Below the pieces are notes generated by a model that was not told the DNA's origin, searched no databases, and worked only from the letters and a program-made list of their open reading frames with translations. This document shows, one piece after another, positions 17,548-26,262 of a stretch of DNA of 64,000 nt; position 1 is the first letter of the stretch, and each line of letters starts with the position of its first letter. A program made the translations under genes and the position numbers. The stretch lies in the NCBI RefSeq assembly GCF_046546515.1, contig NZ_JBKHKJ010000008.1:62001-126000 (forward strand), given 5' to 3'. This stretch comes from Parasediminibacterium sp046546515. GTDB lineage: Bacteria; Bacteroidota; Bacteroidia; Chitinophagales; Chitinophagaceae.

Positions 17548-18164
17548 TGGCGCATAAAAGTTTTTCGCTTTTTTAGTGAAAATTCACCTTAGTTCAACGC
17601 TGCTCCCATCTGGCCCTACTTATCCAGAAAGGTAGCACCAAATTCTTGCACAGGAGAGGGGTAAGCAGGGGGGAGGGCAAAACGAGAACAGTTGTATGTT
17701 TTTTATAATATCCTTTTCGCGGGTTATTTTATTAAAATAGTTTCAGTTTTGCCAATTTTTGGTCTTTTTTGCCGCTCATGCTTTTTTTTTTAAATTCTAG
17801 TAATTTTTGTAAACGATTGATTATCAATAATATTAGCGAATTTTTTAGTAGAAAAAACGTATTGATTTATGATAATTTACTATCATTTATTGATTATTTA
17901 TTGATAACAAACTGATTATAAACTAATCATTTCATGATAATAAAGTGATAATTTTTTGATAAGGAATTATAATACCCTAATTTTTAAAAACTACTATTTT
18001 AATATTAGTAAAAAAAGAACTGCGATACTGCTGCCGGGAAACTAGCTTTGTAAATGCTTTGTATCGGGTGCATTTATACATCAAAGATAAGGTTTTTATA
18101 AATTAGGGCATGTTTCTGGGCAAATCAAAAAAGGCAGCCCAAGCGAAAAACTTTTTATGCACCC
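17548..18164 (+). mobile_element. MITE-like element copy B with 11-bp array
   Basis: 617 bp with inverted ends TGGCGCATAAAAGTTTTTCG and CGAAAAACTTTTTATGCACCC-type, flanked on both sides by GAATTAGG (17540-17547 and 18165-18172). The latter is part of a heptamer run, so the duplication call is slightly weaker. It shares the modules ATTAAAATAGTTTCAGTTTT, GATTATCAA, AATATTAGTAAAAAAAGAAC and CAAAGATAAGG with copies A, C and D. Its central array (17866-17964), however, consists of TTTATTGATAA-type 11-bp units. No coding capacity. Confidence 0.8.
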
Positions 18165-18298
18165 GAATTAGGAATTAAGAATCCTTTTTTTCTTTTTTTC
18201 TTAGTGCTTCTTCGAGACTTCGTGGCTTTGTGGCAAAAGAACATCTGAATAGCACACTTTTTTATAGAACCTATCATCCCAGCGTTTATTTTTAGGGC

Positions 18299-19381
18299 AT
18301 GGAAAATACACAAAAGCCTTATTTCCCAGCCTTGACTGGCTTGCGGGCTGTTGCTGCCTTCATGGTCTTTTTTTACCATGTACCTATTCCTGACAAATTA
18401 ATTGGCCGTACTTTGTTTTCATGCTGCAATCAGTTATACATTGGCGTAAGCGTTTTTTTTGTGTTGAGTGGTTTTTTAATATACACGAGATACAATGAAA
18501 GCATTGAGAAACGGAAAGGGTGGTTAATGGCATATTTTAAAAACAGGTTTGCACGCATTTACCCCATGTACTTTTTGGTAACCGTAATTACGTTTTTGCT
18601 ACACAACCAAAGTGGCAATGTAAAAGTTATTTATGAAGGTCATTTTTGGCTCACCCTAATAATGAACCTAACATTGCTGCGTGGATTTTTTACTAATTTC
18701 TTATTAACTGGGGTAGTGCAGGGCTGGACTCTGACCGTGGAAGAAACCTTTTACCTGCTTGCTCCAGCAATTATGCTGTTTACCAGAAAAATAAAGCTAG
18801 GCTTTCAGGTATTGTTTTTTTATTTTTTAGGGTATTCTCTTTTCCTAACTTTTAAGAATACGGGCAGTTATGGCTTTTTTGCAGCATTCCCATTTGTAGT
18901 ATATGCTACTTTTTTTGGCAGGTGCCTAGATTTTTATGTAGGTATCCAAATAGCAATTTGGTACAGAAACAGGAAGGCCTTCGCCATTACAAGTAAAAAA
19001 TACACTTACATGGGCATTGCATCCATTTTCATAACCATCGTACTGCTGGCGATGCTAAAAGGCAATGATGATAGCGATTTTTTGGGCACAAACCGTTTAC
19101 TAGCCAATAACCTATTGTTGCCCTTTGCCATTGGCGCCATGTTATGGGGTATTTTAACCGAGCAAACTTTTTTTCGCATTATGCTGGAAACCCCTTTTTT
19201 TCAATTGGCTGGCAAAAGCTCTTATTGTTTTTACCTTATCCATACAGGTATATTTAGTGAGTTATTGTTTCGATACTGCACGCATAATTATTTTTACAAT
19301 TTTCCTGTTTTGGTGTTGCTTTCTGTTTTATTGTTTATGTATATTGAAGAGCCATTACATAAAGCTATTAGAAAGTTATGA
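18299..19381 (+). CDS. Acyltransferase 3 family membrane protein (OafA/YrhL-like)
   Basis: A 360-residue integral membrane O-acyltransferase with about ten hydrophobic segments. The N-terminus FPALTGLRAVAAFMVFFYH contains the conserved Arg16 and the putative catalytic His27, followed by the family motif FFVLSGFLI and R-x-x-RIYPMYFL. Such enzymes acetylate or acylate surface sugars or lipids; the acceptor cannot be told. It stands alone between copy B and the PorV-like gene, 95 bases upstream of the latter. Confidence 0.9.
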   Translation: MENTQKPYFPALTGLRAVAAFMVFFYHVPIPDKLIGRTLFSCCNQLYIGVSVFFVLSGFLIYTRYNESIEKRKGWLMAYFKNRFARIYPMYFLVTVITFLLHNQSGNVKVIYEGHFWLTLIMNLTLLRGFFTNFLLTGVVQGWTLTVEETFYLLAPAIMLFTRKIKLGFQVLFFYFLGYSLFLTFKNTGSYGFFAAFPFVVYATFFGRCLDFYVGIQIAIWYRNRKAFAITSKKYTYMGIASIFITIVLLAMLKGNDDSDFLGTNRLLANNLLLPFAIGAMLWGILTEQTFFRIMLETPFFQLAGKSSYCFYLIHTGIFSELLFRYCTHNYFYNFPVLVLLSVLLFMYIEEPLHKAIRKL

Positions 19382-19476
19382 AACCTGAAAATTTAACAAG
19401 GCCAAGGCAGCAACAACTGCATTCTTTTTCTCTCGTTAAAAGGATTAATTTACTTTCGTTTTTATTAACATAAAGC

Positions 19477-20583
19477 ATGAAGCTACAAAAACTGTTTTTT
19501 GGGTTAATGGTTTTGCTGTTGCTATGCAATGCATCCTTTGCCCAGTTTAGGAAATACTCCAACGAGTTTTTAAACATTGGTGCTGGAGCCAGGGGCTTAG
19601 GCATGGGCGGGGCGCAAATAGCTAGTGTGCAGGACGGCACCAGCGGATACTGGAACCCCGCAGGGCTAGTGTATATAAAAAACAATCCCCAGCTAAGCCT
19701 GATGCATGCAGAATATTTTTCAGGGATTGCCAAATACGATTTTGCAAGCCTTGCATTGCCTACCAAAGATGGCAAAAGGGTGCTGGGCATTAGTTTTTTG
19801 CGTTTTGGGGTAGATGATATACCCAACACCTTGTATTTGGTGCAGCCAGACGGAAGCATTAATTATAATAATATTACCAGTTTTTCCTCGGCCGACAATG
19901 CCGTGCTGCTCAGCTACGCCGAAAAGGTAAAAGACTTCCATGGGTTTAAAATAAATGTTGGCGGCAATGCCAAGATTATTTACCGGAAAGTAGGCACGTT
20001 TGCCCAGGCATGGGGCTTTGGCATAGACCTAGGGGTGCAAGCAACCAAGGGCAATTGGCGGCTTGGGGCTGTATTAAGGGATGCTACTACCACGTTCAAT
20101 GCATGGAGTTTTAGCTTCACAGACAAGGAAAAGGAAGTATTGTACCTGACCAACAACGATATACCCGTAAAAAGCACAGAAAACACGGCACCCCGCCTTG
20201 TGGGTGGCGTGGGGTATAATTTTACCATTAACTCAAAATTCCATTTGTTGGCCGAGGCAGACCTAAGTTTTACATTTGATGGCAAACGGAACACGCTGGT
20301 AAGCACCAATGCAATAAGCATAGACCCCAATGTGGGCTTGGAAGCCAATTTTAATAGCCACTTGTTTTTAAGGGCTGGCATTTCTAATTTCCAAAGGGCA
20401 TTGAGCGATGGCGACCTAAACAACCAAAAGAAGGTATGGATATATCAGCCCAGCCTTGGGGCAGGCTTTAAAGTGGGCAATGTAGGTATCGATTATGCGT
20501 TTACCAACTTGGCCAACCAGTCGAACCCATTGTACACACATATTTTTTCATTAAAGATTGATTTGGTAAAAAACCATAGATAA
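19477..20583 (+). CDS. PorV/PorQ family outer-membrane protein
   Basis: A 368-residue protein with signal peptide MKLQKLFFGLMVLLLLCNASFAQ and the PorV/PorQ opening NIGAGARGLGMGGAQIASVQ, then DGTSGYWNPAGL, as in FadL-like barrels of T9SS. PorV delivers cargo to the PorU sortase, and PorQ-type relatives pair with other C25 proteins. The next gene, 97 bases downstream on the same strand, is a giant PorU-like protease, which supports a functional pair. Whether it is the housekeeping PorV or a paralogue cannot be decided from this window. Confidence 0.85.
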   Translation: MKLQKLFFGLMVLLLLCNASFAQFRKYSNEFLNIGAGARGLGMGGAQIASVQDGTSGYWNPAGLVYIKNNPQLSLMHAEYFSGIAKYDFASLALPTKDGKRVLGISFLRFGVDDIPNTLYLVQPDGSINYNNITSFSSADNAVLLSYAEKVKDFHGFKINVGGNAKIIYRKVGTFAQAWGFGIDLGVQATKGNWRLGAVLRDATTTFNAWSFSFTDKEKEVLYLTNNDIPVKSTENTAPRLVGGVGYNFTINSKFHLLAEADLSFTFDGKRNTLVSTNAISIDPNVGLEANFNSHLFLRAGISNFQRALSDGDLNNQKKVWIYQPSLGAGFKVGNVGIDYAFTNLANQSNPLYTHIFSLKIDLVKNHR

Positions 20584-20680
20584 AAAAACTATTTTTAGTA
20601 GTAATGCCTATGCAGTGATATTTAAAGCAATTGCGATTCTAAATAAATATTTTAAGTAAATACACTACTCAAACAAAACA

Positions 20681-23600
20681 ATGCGTACACTTTTTTTTAT
20701 ATTGTTCATCTTTTTTGCGTTGCGGTCTGTTGCGCAGCCACTAAACAATGAATGGGTCAACTACAACAATACTTACTACAAATTTAAGGTTGGGCAAACT
20801 GGGCTTTGCCGTATTTATCCAACTGCCTTGTCGGGCATAAACCTCCAAAATACGCCTGTGGAGCAATTCCAGCTATGGAGGAATGGCAAGCAAGTGCCGC
20901 TTTATACTACCATACCTAAAGATACAATGGGTACAAGTGATTACATCGAATTTTGGGCAGAACAAAATGATGGCTTGCCCGATAAATATTTGTATAAAGA
21001 TACTTCCTACCAGCTAAGCAACCAGCTAAGCCTGCAAACAGACACGGCTGCTTTTTTCCTTACAGTGAATGTGCCAACCGCTGCAAACCCTAACCTTAGG
21101 TTTGCAGTTGCCCCAAATGCACTTCCAGAAACCCTGCCTTCACCAGAACCGTACTTTATATATAAGCAGCGGTACAATTTTCAAGAGATGATCAACAGGG
21201 GCTATGCGCAAAATGCAGGAGAGTATGTATATTCTTCCTCTTACGACATGGGCGAATTTTGGAGCACGGCAGAAGTACAATTGGGTTCGCCAAAAGCAGT
21301 ACCTATAGGAAGTTTATTTGCAGCCACTACAGGGCCGACGGCTATATTAAAGGCCGGTTTTGCGGCAAACAGCGAATCTACCCGTAACATACGCCTTGGT
21401 TTTGATAACAATAGCAGTGATACCGTAGGGGGGCAAATAAGTGGTCTGTCTGTGGCTGTTTTTACCAATAACAATATCCCGCTTAGTACGTTGAATGCCA
21501 GCCCCAAAAATTTCAACATCAATATTGTTACCCAAAACACTTTCGACCGCATTGTTTGCAGCTATATTGAACTGCAATACCCTCGCCTATTCAATTTTGG
21601 TGGGCAGCCAACTTTCAAGTTTAGCTTGCCAGCAACCAACCAAGGCTACTATTTGAAAATCTCCAACTTTAAATCAGGCAATAACACCCCAGTTCTCTAC
21701 GATATTACAAATAACCTTAGGTATCTAGCCAATACGTCAATAGCGGGAATATTGCAATTTGCCTTGCCCGTAAGTGGTGCTGCAACAGATTTTATACTGG
21801 TGAGCGAAGATGGAAATGTAAATGCAATTACCTACGTTGCCAACTTTGAGCAGCGGAACTTTATTAATTATGGCTTAGATGCTAACCAAGGCGATTACAT
21901 GATTATCTCCAATAAAATTTTGGGGCTAAGCAATGGCGGGGCTGTGGATCAATACAGGGCATACCGTAGCAGCCAATACAACGCAAAAGTGTATGATATA
22001 GACGAATTGGTAGACCAGTTTGGCTATGGCATAAAAAAATACCCACTAAGCATTAAAAACTTTGTTCGTTACGCAACAGCTGCGTTTAAAAATAAGCCTG
22101 CTTATATTTTCTTGATTGGGAAGGGGGTAACTTACGATGAGTACCGAGGCATCCAAAGTACGCCAAACGCCGACAAGCTGAATTTGGTGCCTACTTGGGG
22201 CTGGCCAGCTTCTGACGTAATGTTGGTTTCACCAGCCATGGAACCAGAAAGTACCATTGGGGTTGGTCGTTTGTCTGCCATTTCGCAAAGCGAAGTAAAT
22301 ACTTACCTAGCCAAAGTGAAAGAATATGAAGCCCAGGCAGCAGGCCCGCAGACAATAAGCGGCAAGCTATGGATGAAACAGCTAATACATGTGGCTGGAG
22401 CAGACGATCCTAGTTTAAACAGCTTGCTAATGGGTTATTTGCAAGGGTATGAAAACATCATTAAAAAACCATTGTTTAGTGGCGTGGTTGCCAACTTTAA
22501 TAAAACAACCACAGGCCCTGTAACAGCAGTTGCCAATGCACAGCTAAATGCATTGTTCGCAAGTGGCTTTAGCCTGTTGACCTACTTTGGGCATGGGTCA
22601 TCTACGCTTTTAGATTATGCCAACCTGAACGATCCACTTATTTTTAACAACCAAGGCAAATACCCGGTTTTTTTAACAAACGGATGCAGCATCGGCAATT
22701 TCTTTGATTATGACGAATCGCGTTTTAACAACCTTTCTTCCATCACGGAAAAATATGTATTTGCACAGCAAAAAGGGGCTATTGCTTTTATAGGCAATTC
22801 TCATTTTGGCCTTACCAATTATTTAGATACGTATTCCTCGGCATTTTATACTTCCTTGGATGGAACTGGGTATAATGCTCCTTTGTGCAAAAACATGATA
22901 GCTGGCACTGCCGCCTTGAAAGCAGGGGCTGGCAACCAGTTTGATAATTTTTTTACACGCACCCATGCCGAGGAAACCATACTGGCAGGCGACCCAGTAC
23001 TGAAAATAAATGCAAGTGGCAAGCCAGATTTTGTGGTGGAGCAGCAAACTGTTGTTACAAGCCCTTCCGTTATCTCGGTAGCTGACAGCCAGTTTGTGGT
23101 AAAAGCCTATATCTACAATCTTGGAAAGGCAACTACCGATTCTTTTGTAAATGTATTGATACAACGGAAATACCCAGATGGCAAAATTGTTGAGTTGTTT
23201 AATAAAAAAATCCCCAACATCATTTATGAAGATTCTGTAATACTCAATGTGCCAATTCTTGCTTCGAGGGACAAGGGTACAAACCAGATTATTGTAACTA
23301 TAGACAATAACAATAAAGTTGATGAGATAAGCGAGACGAATAACTCGGTTACAAAATCTTTTTCCATTTTTGACAATGGGGTGCTACCTATATACCCACA
23401 AAAATTTGCCATTGTAAACAAACCAAGCATCCAGCTAATTGCTTCAACGGCCAACCCGATTGCGCCCTTGAATACCTATGCAATGGATTTTGATACCACG
23501 GAATTGTTCAATTCTCCTTTCAAAGTAACCAAAACCCTTACCAGCATAGGTGGGGCATTGTCATTCGACCCCGGTGTTACTTTTACTGATAGCACTGTTT

Positions 23601-25774
23601 ATTACTGGCGTGTTGCCCAGGTGCCAACAAATGGGGTATATGCTTACAGTTCCAGCAGCTTTGTTTATTTAAAAAGCGCAACAAGTGGTGGTTTCAACCA
23701 GTCACATTTGTACCAACACCTAAAATCAAGTACACAAAGGCTATACCTTGATAGCTTTAGCCGCAAGTGGACTTATTTGCCCGACTCAAATAATATTATT
23801 ATACGCCAGGCCATTTACCCAACTAGTGGAACAGAAGGTTCTGATTTTGCAACCGTAGTTAATGGGTTAATTGGCCCCGAAGGGGCATGTGTGGGCAAGT
23901 CCCTGATTTTTAACATTTTCGACCCTGTTACTTTAAAACCTTTTTATAATCAGCCAAACCCATCTCCGGTACAGGCAGGTGCAACTGGGTTGTTTATGGG
24001 TAGTGCTTTTTATTGCGGCAATACGGGTACTGAATATAATTTTGAATTCCCGATGACAGATACCACAGGAAGAAGGGCGGCAAGGGATTTTATGGATTGG
24101 ATACCCCAGGGCTATATTGTTAGTGCACGGCTCAACTATGACGACGGTATCCCTTTTGTGGATACATGGAAATCGGATGCTGCCTATTATGGCACTAACA
24201 CGCTCTATAGCCATTTAAAGGCAGTTGGCCTTGCTGATGTGGATTCTTTTAACAGGCCAAGGACATTTGTATTTATTTATAAGAAAAACACCCCTTCTTT
24301 TGTCCTGAAATCTAAATTTAGCAATGGATTGTACGATGCCATTGCATTGAACCTAAATATTGCATCTATCGATACGCTTGGGTATATAACATCCCCGGTG
24401 TTTGGCCCCGTTACTGCTTGGAAGCAGCTACAATGGAGGGGGGCAAGTGCCGATAGCAAACCAGGAGATGCAGTGAATGTAACTGTGCTGGGGGTAGATG
24501 GCTCAGGCAATCAAACGCCTCTTTTATCGTTAGGGGTTACGGATCAAGACGTGGATTTGTCTTCGATAGATGCTGTTAAATACCCTAACATACAACTAGC
24601 AATGCGCAATGCAGACAGTATTTACCAAACGCCTTACCAGCTAAGGTATTGGCGGTTGTTTGGCAATTTGGTGCCCGAAGGTGGCATGGCACCTAATGTG
24701 AAGTTCAGCTTCAACGATACCGTGAATCCTAGCTATGCTTCTACCGATACTTTCCAGCAAGGGCAGTATATAAAAGCAGCCATTGCATTTAAAAACATCA
24801 GTGATGCAACTTTCAGGGATAGCATTACCGTGAAAATGGAGATTATTGATAATAGTAATAATACTACGGTAATACCTTTTGGCAAGTTGAAAAAGCTAGC
24901 ACCGGGCGACACGGCTGTTGTTTTTACTACCATTGATGCAAAAAAATATGTTGGGGCTAATACGTTTATTATAGAGGTAAACCCAGATAATAACCAACCC
25001 GAGCAGTACCACGCCAACAATTTTATTTACAAAAGTTTTGTGGTAACGAACGACAATAAAAATCCGGTGCTAGATGTAACCTTTGATGGGCTGCACATAC
25101 TAAACAACGATATTGTTTCTAGCAAGCCCGCAATACGCATTAAAATGAAGGACGATGCACGGTATTATTTATTGAACGACACGTCGCTTGTAACCGTGCA
25201 GCTAATGTATCCTGACAAAACGGTGAAGCAAGTAAAGTTTGATGGCGACACGCTGCGTTTTACGCCTGCCACACCAAGTGCAACAGAAAATGCGGCTATT
25301 GTGGACTTTGCGCCTTATCTGGTAAACGATGGCACTTATACATTAATTGTAACAGGAAAAGACAGGAGCGGCAACCCATCAGGCAGCCAACAATACAGGG
25401 TATCGTTTCAGGTAACCAACAAGCCGATGATAAGCAATGTGTTTAATTATCCCAATCCGTTTACTACTTCTACTGCCTTTGTGTTTACGCTCACGGGTAG
25501 CGAAGTGCCGCAGAATATTAAGATACAAATTCTTACGGTTACCGGAAAAATTGTACGCGAAATAACCCGTGAGGAGCTAGGCAGTTTGCATATAGGCAAT
25601 AATATTACCTCTTTCAAATGGGATGGCACCGATATGTATGGAGCCAAGCTGGGCAATGGTGTGTACCTGTACCATGTGGTTACCCGATTAAATGGCATTG
25701 GGATAGACAAATACGATACAGGCACAGATATGTATTTTAAATCTGGTTATGGAAAGATGTATTTGATGCGGTAA
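20681..25774 (+). CDS. PorU-like C25 peptidase (putative T9SS sortase, PorU2 type)
   Basis: A 1697-residue exported protein with signal peptide ending VAQP (MRTLFFILFIFFALRSVAQP). A gingipain-type C25 peptidase domain spans about 390-790 with the probable catalytic His638 in YFGHGSS and Cys669 in TNGCSIG. CARDB-like beta domains follow (VDEISETNNSVTKSF; QPEQYHANNF) and a FlgD-like Ig module ends the protein (FNYPNPFTTSTAFVF...GNGVYLYHVV). PorU cleaves T9SS sorting domains at the surface. This protein is longer than classical PorU (about 1100-1200), matching the larger PorU2 type. It pairs with the upstream PorV/PorQ-like gene. There is no sorting domain of the usual type at its end. Confidence 0.85.
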   Translation: MRTLFFILFIFFALRSVAQPLNNEWVNYNNTYYKFKVGQTGLCRIYPTALSGINLQNTPVEQFQLWRNGKQVPLYTTIPKDTMGTSDYIEFWAEQNDGLPDKYLYKDTSYQLSNQLSLQTDTAAFFLTVNVPTAANPNLRFAVAPNALPETLPSPEPYFIYKQRYNFQEMINRGYAQNAGEYVYSSSYDMGEFWSTAEVQLGSPKAVPIGSLFAATTGPTAILKAGFAANSESTRNIRLGFDNNSSDTVGGQISGLSVAVFTNNNIPLSTLNASPKNFNINIVTQNTFDRIVCSYIELQYPRLFNFGGQPTFKFSLPATNQGYYLKISNFKSGNNTPVLYDITNNLRYLANTSIAGILQFALPVSGAATDFILVSEDGNVNAITYVANFEQRNFINYGLDANQGDYMIISNKILGLSNGGAVDQYRAYRSSQYNAKVYDIDELVDQFGYGIKKYPLSIKNFVRYATAAFKNKPAYIFLIGKGVTYDEYRGIQSTPNADKLNLVPTWGWPASDVMLVSPAMEPESTIGVGRLSAISQSEVNTYLAKVKEYEAQAAGPQTISGKLWMKQLIHVAGADDPSLNSLLMGYLQGYENIIKKPLFSGVVANFNKTTTGPVTAVANAQLNALFASGFSLLTYFGHGSSTLLDYANLNDPLIFNNQGKYPVFLTNGCSIGNFFDYDESRFNNLSSITEKYVFAQQKGAIAFIGNSHFGLTNYLDTYSSAFYTSLDGTGYNAPLCKNMIAGTAALKAGAGNQFDNFFTRTHAEETILAGDPVLKINASGKPDFVVEQQTVVTSPSVISVADSQFVVKAYIYNLGKATTDSFVNVLIQRKYPDGKIVELFNKKIPNIIYEDSVILNVPILASRDKGTNQIIVTIDNNNKVDEISETNNSVTKSFSIFDNGVLPIYPQKFAIVNKPSIQLIASTANPIAPLNTYAMDFDTTELFNSPFKVTKTLTSIGGALSFDPGVTFTDSTVYYWRVAQVPTNGVYAYSSSSFVYLKSATSGGFNQSHLYQHLKSSTQRLYLDSFSRKWTYLPDSNNIIIRQAIYPTSGTEGSDFATVVNGLIGPEGACVGKSLIFNIFDPVTLKPFYNQPNPSPVQAGATGLFMGSAFYCGNTGTEYNFEFPMTDTTGRRAARDFMDWIPQGYIVSARLNYDDGIPFVDTWKSDAAYYGTNTLYSHLKAVGLADVDSFNRPRTFVFIYKKNTPSFVLKSKFSNGLYDAIALNLNIASIDTLGYITSPVFGPVTAWKQLQWRGASADSKPGDAVNVTVLGVDGSGNQTPLLSLGVTDQDVDLSSIDAVKYPNIQLAMRNADSIYQTPYQLRYWRLFGNLVPEGGMAPNVKFSFNDTVNPSYASTDTFQQGQYIKAAIAFKNISDATFRDSITVKMEIIDNSNNTTVIPFGKLKKLAPGDTAVVFTTIDAKKYVGANTFIIEVNPDNNQPEQYHANNFIYKSFVVTNDNKNPVLDVTFDGLHILNNDIVSSKPAIRIKMKDDARYYLLNDTSLVTVQLMYPDKTVKQVKFDGDTLRFTPATPSATENAAIVDFAPYLVNDGTYTLIVTGKDRSGNPSGSQQYRVSFQVTNKPMISNVFNYPNPFTTSTAFVFTLTGSEVPQNIKIQILTVTGKIVREITREELGSLHIGNNITSFKWDGTDMYGAKLGNGVYLYHVVTRLNGIGIDKYDTGTDMYFKSGYGKMYLMR

Positions 25775-25783
25775 CTTTGCACC

Positions 25784-26161
25784 ATGCAAACAGTAGGGAT
25801 AGGCACAAGGGTGCTGAATTATTTGATTGATACCATTATTATTTTCATCATAAGCGCCTTATGCTTCCATGGCTGGAATGTGTATGTGCAGTTTTATGGC
25901 TATCAAGGTTATAATTATGGATGGTTTTTCTTTGGGGGTACTTTTGTTTACTATGCTTTGTTCGAGGGCATTTTTTCCCGTACGCCTGGCAAATGGTTTA
26001 GTTATACTAAAGTAGTAAACAAACAAGGCAAAAAGCCGTCTATTATCCATATTTTATTGCGAAGCATCACAAGGCTATTATTAATAGATAGCTTTTTTAT
26101 CCCTTTTTTAGACAAGCCTTTGCACGACTATTTCAGCAACACAGAAGTAGTGCAGGCGTAA
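25784..26161 (+). CDS. RDD family membrane protein
   Basis: 125 residues with three hydrophobic segments. The RDD signature is visible: Arg in GTRVLNYLID, Asp of LID in the first segment, and the typical TPGKWFSYTKVV loop followed by LLRSITRLLLID. The family's roles are varied (ion or solute transport); this one has no assigned role. Its ATG lies 9 bases after the PorU-like stop codon, so it is probably co-transcribed with that gene. Confidence 0.85.
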   Translation: MQTVGIGTRVLNYLIDTIIIFIISALCFHGWNVYVQFYGYQGYNYGWFFFGGTFVYYALFEGIFSRTPGKWFSYTKVVNKQGKKPSIIHILLRSITRLLLIDSFFIPFLDKPLHDYFSNTEVVQA

Positions 26162-26164
26162 ACG

Positions 26165-26257
26165 CATAAGTCGTAAGTCATAAGTCGTAAGTCATAAGTA
26201 AACCTTAGTAATGGATTTCCTTGACTTACGACTTACGACTTACGACTTACGACTTAT
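26165..26257. repeat. Inverted pair of 7-bp arrays ahead of hscA
   Basis: CATAAGT, CGTAAGT, CATAAGT, CGTAAGT, CATAAGT (26165-26199) faces GACTTAC x4, GACTTAT (26223-26257). The arms are near reverse complements and can form a hairpin of about 35 bp. The right arm ends five bases before the hscA start codon, so translation initiation of hscA could be affected. Confidence 0.85.
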
Positions 26258-26262
26258 GAATT

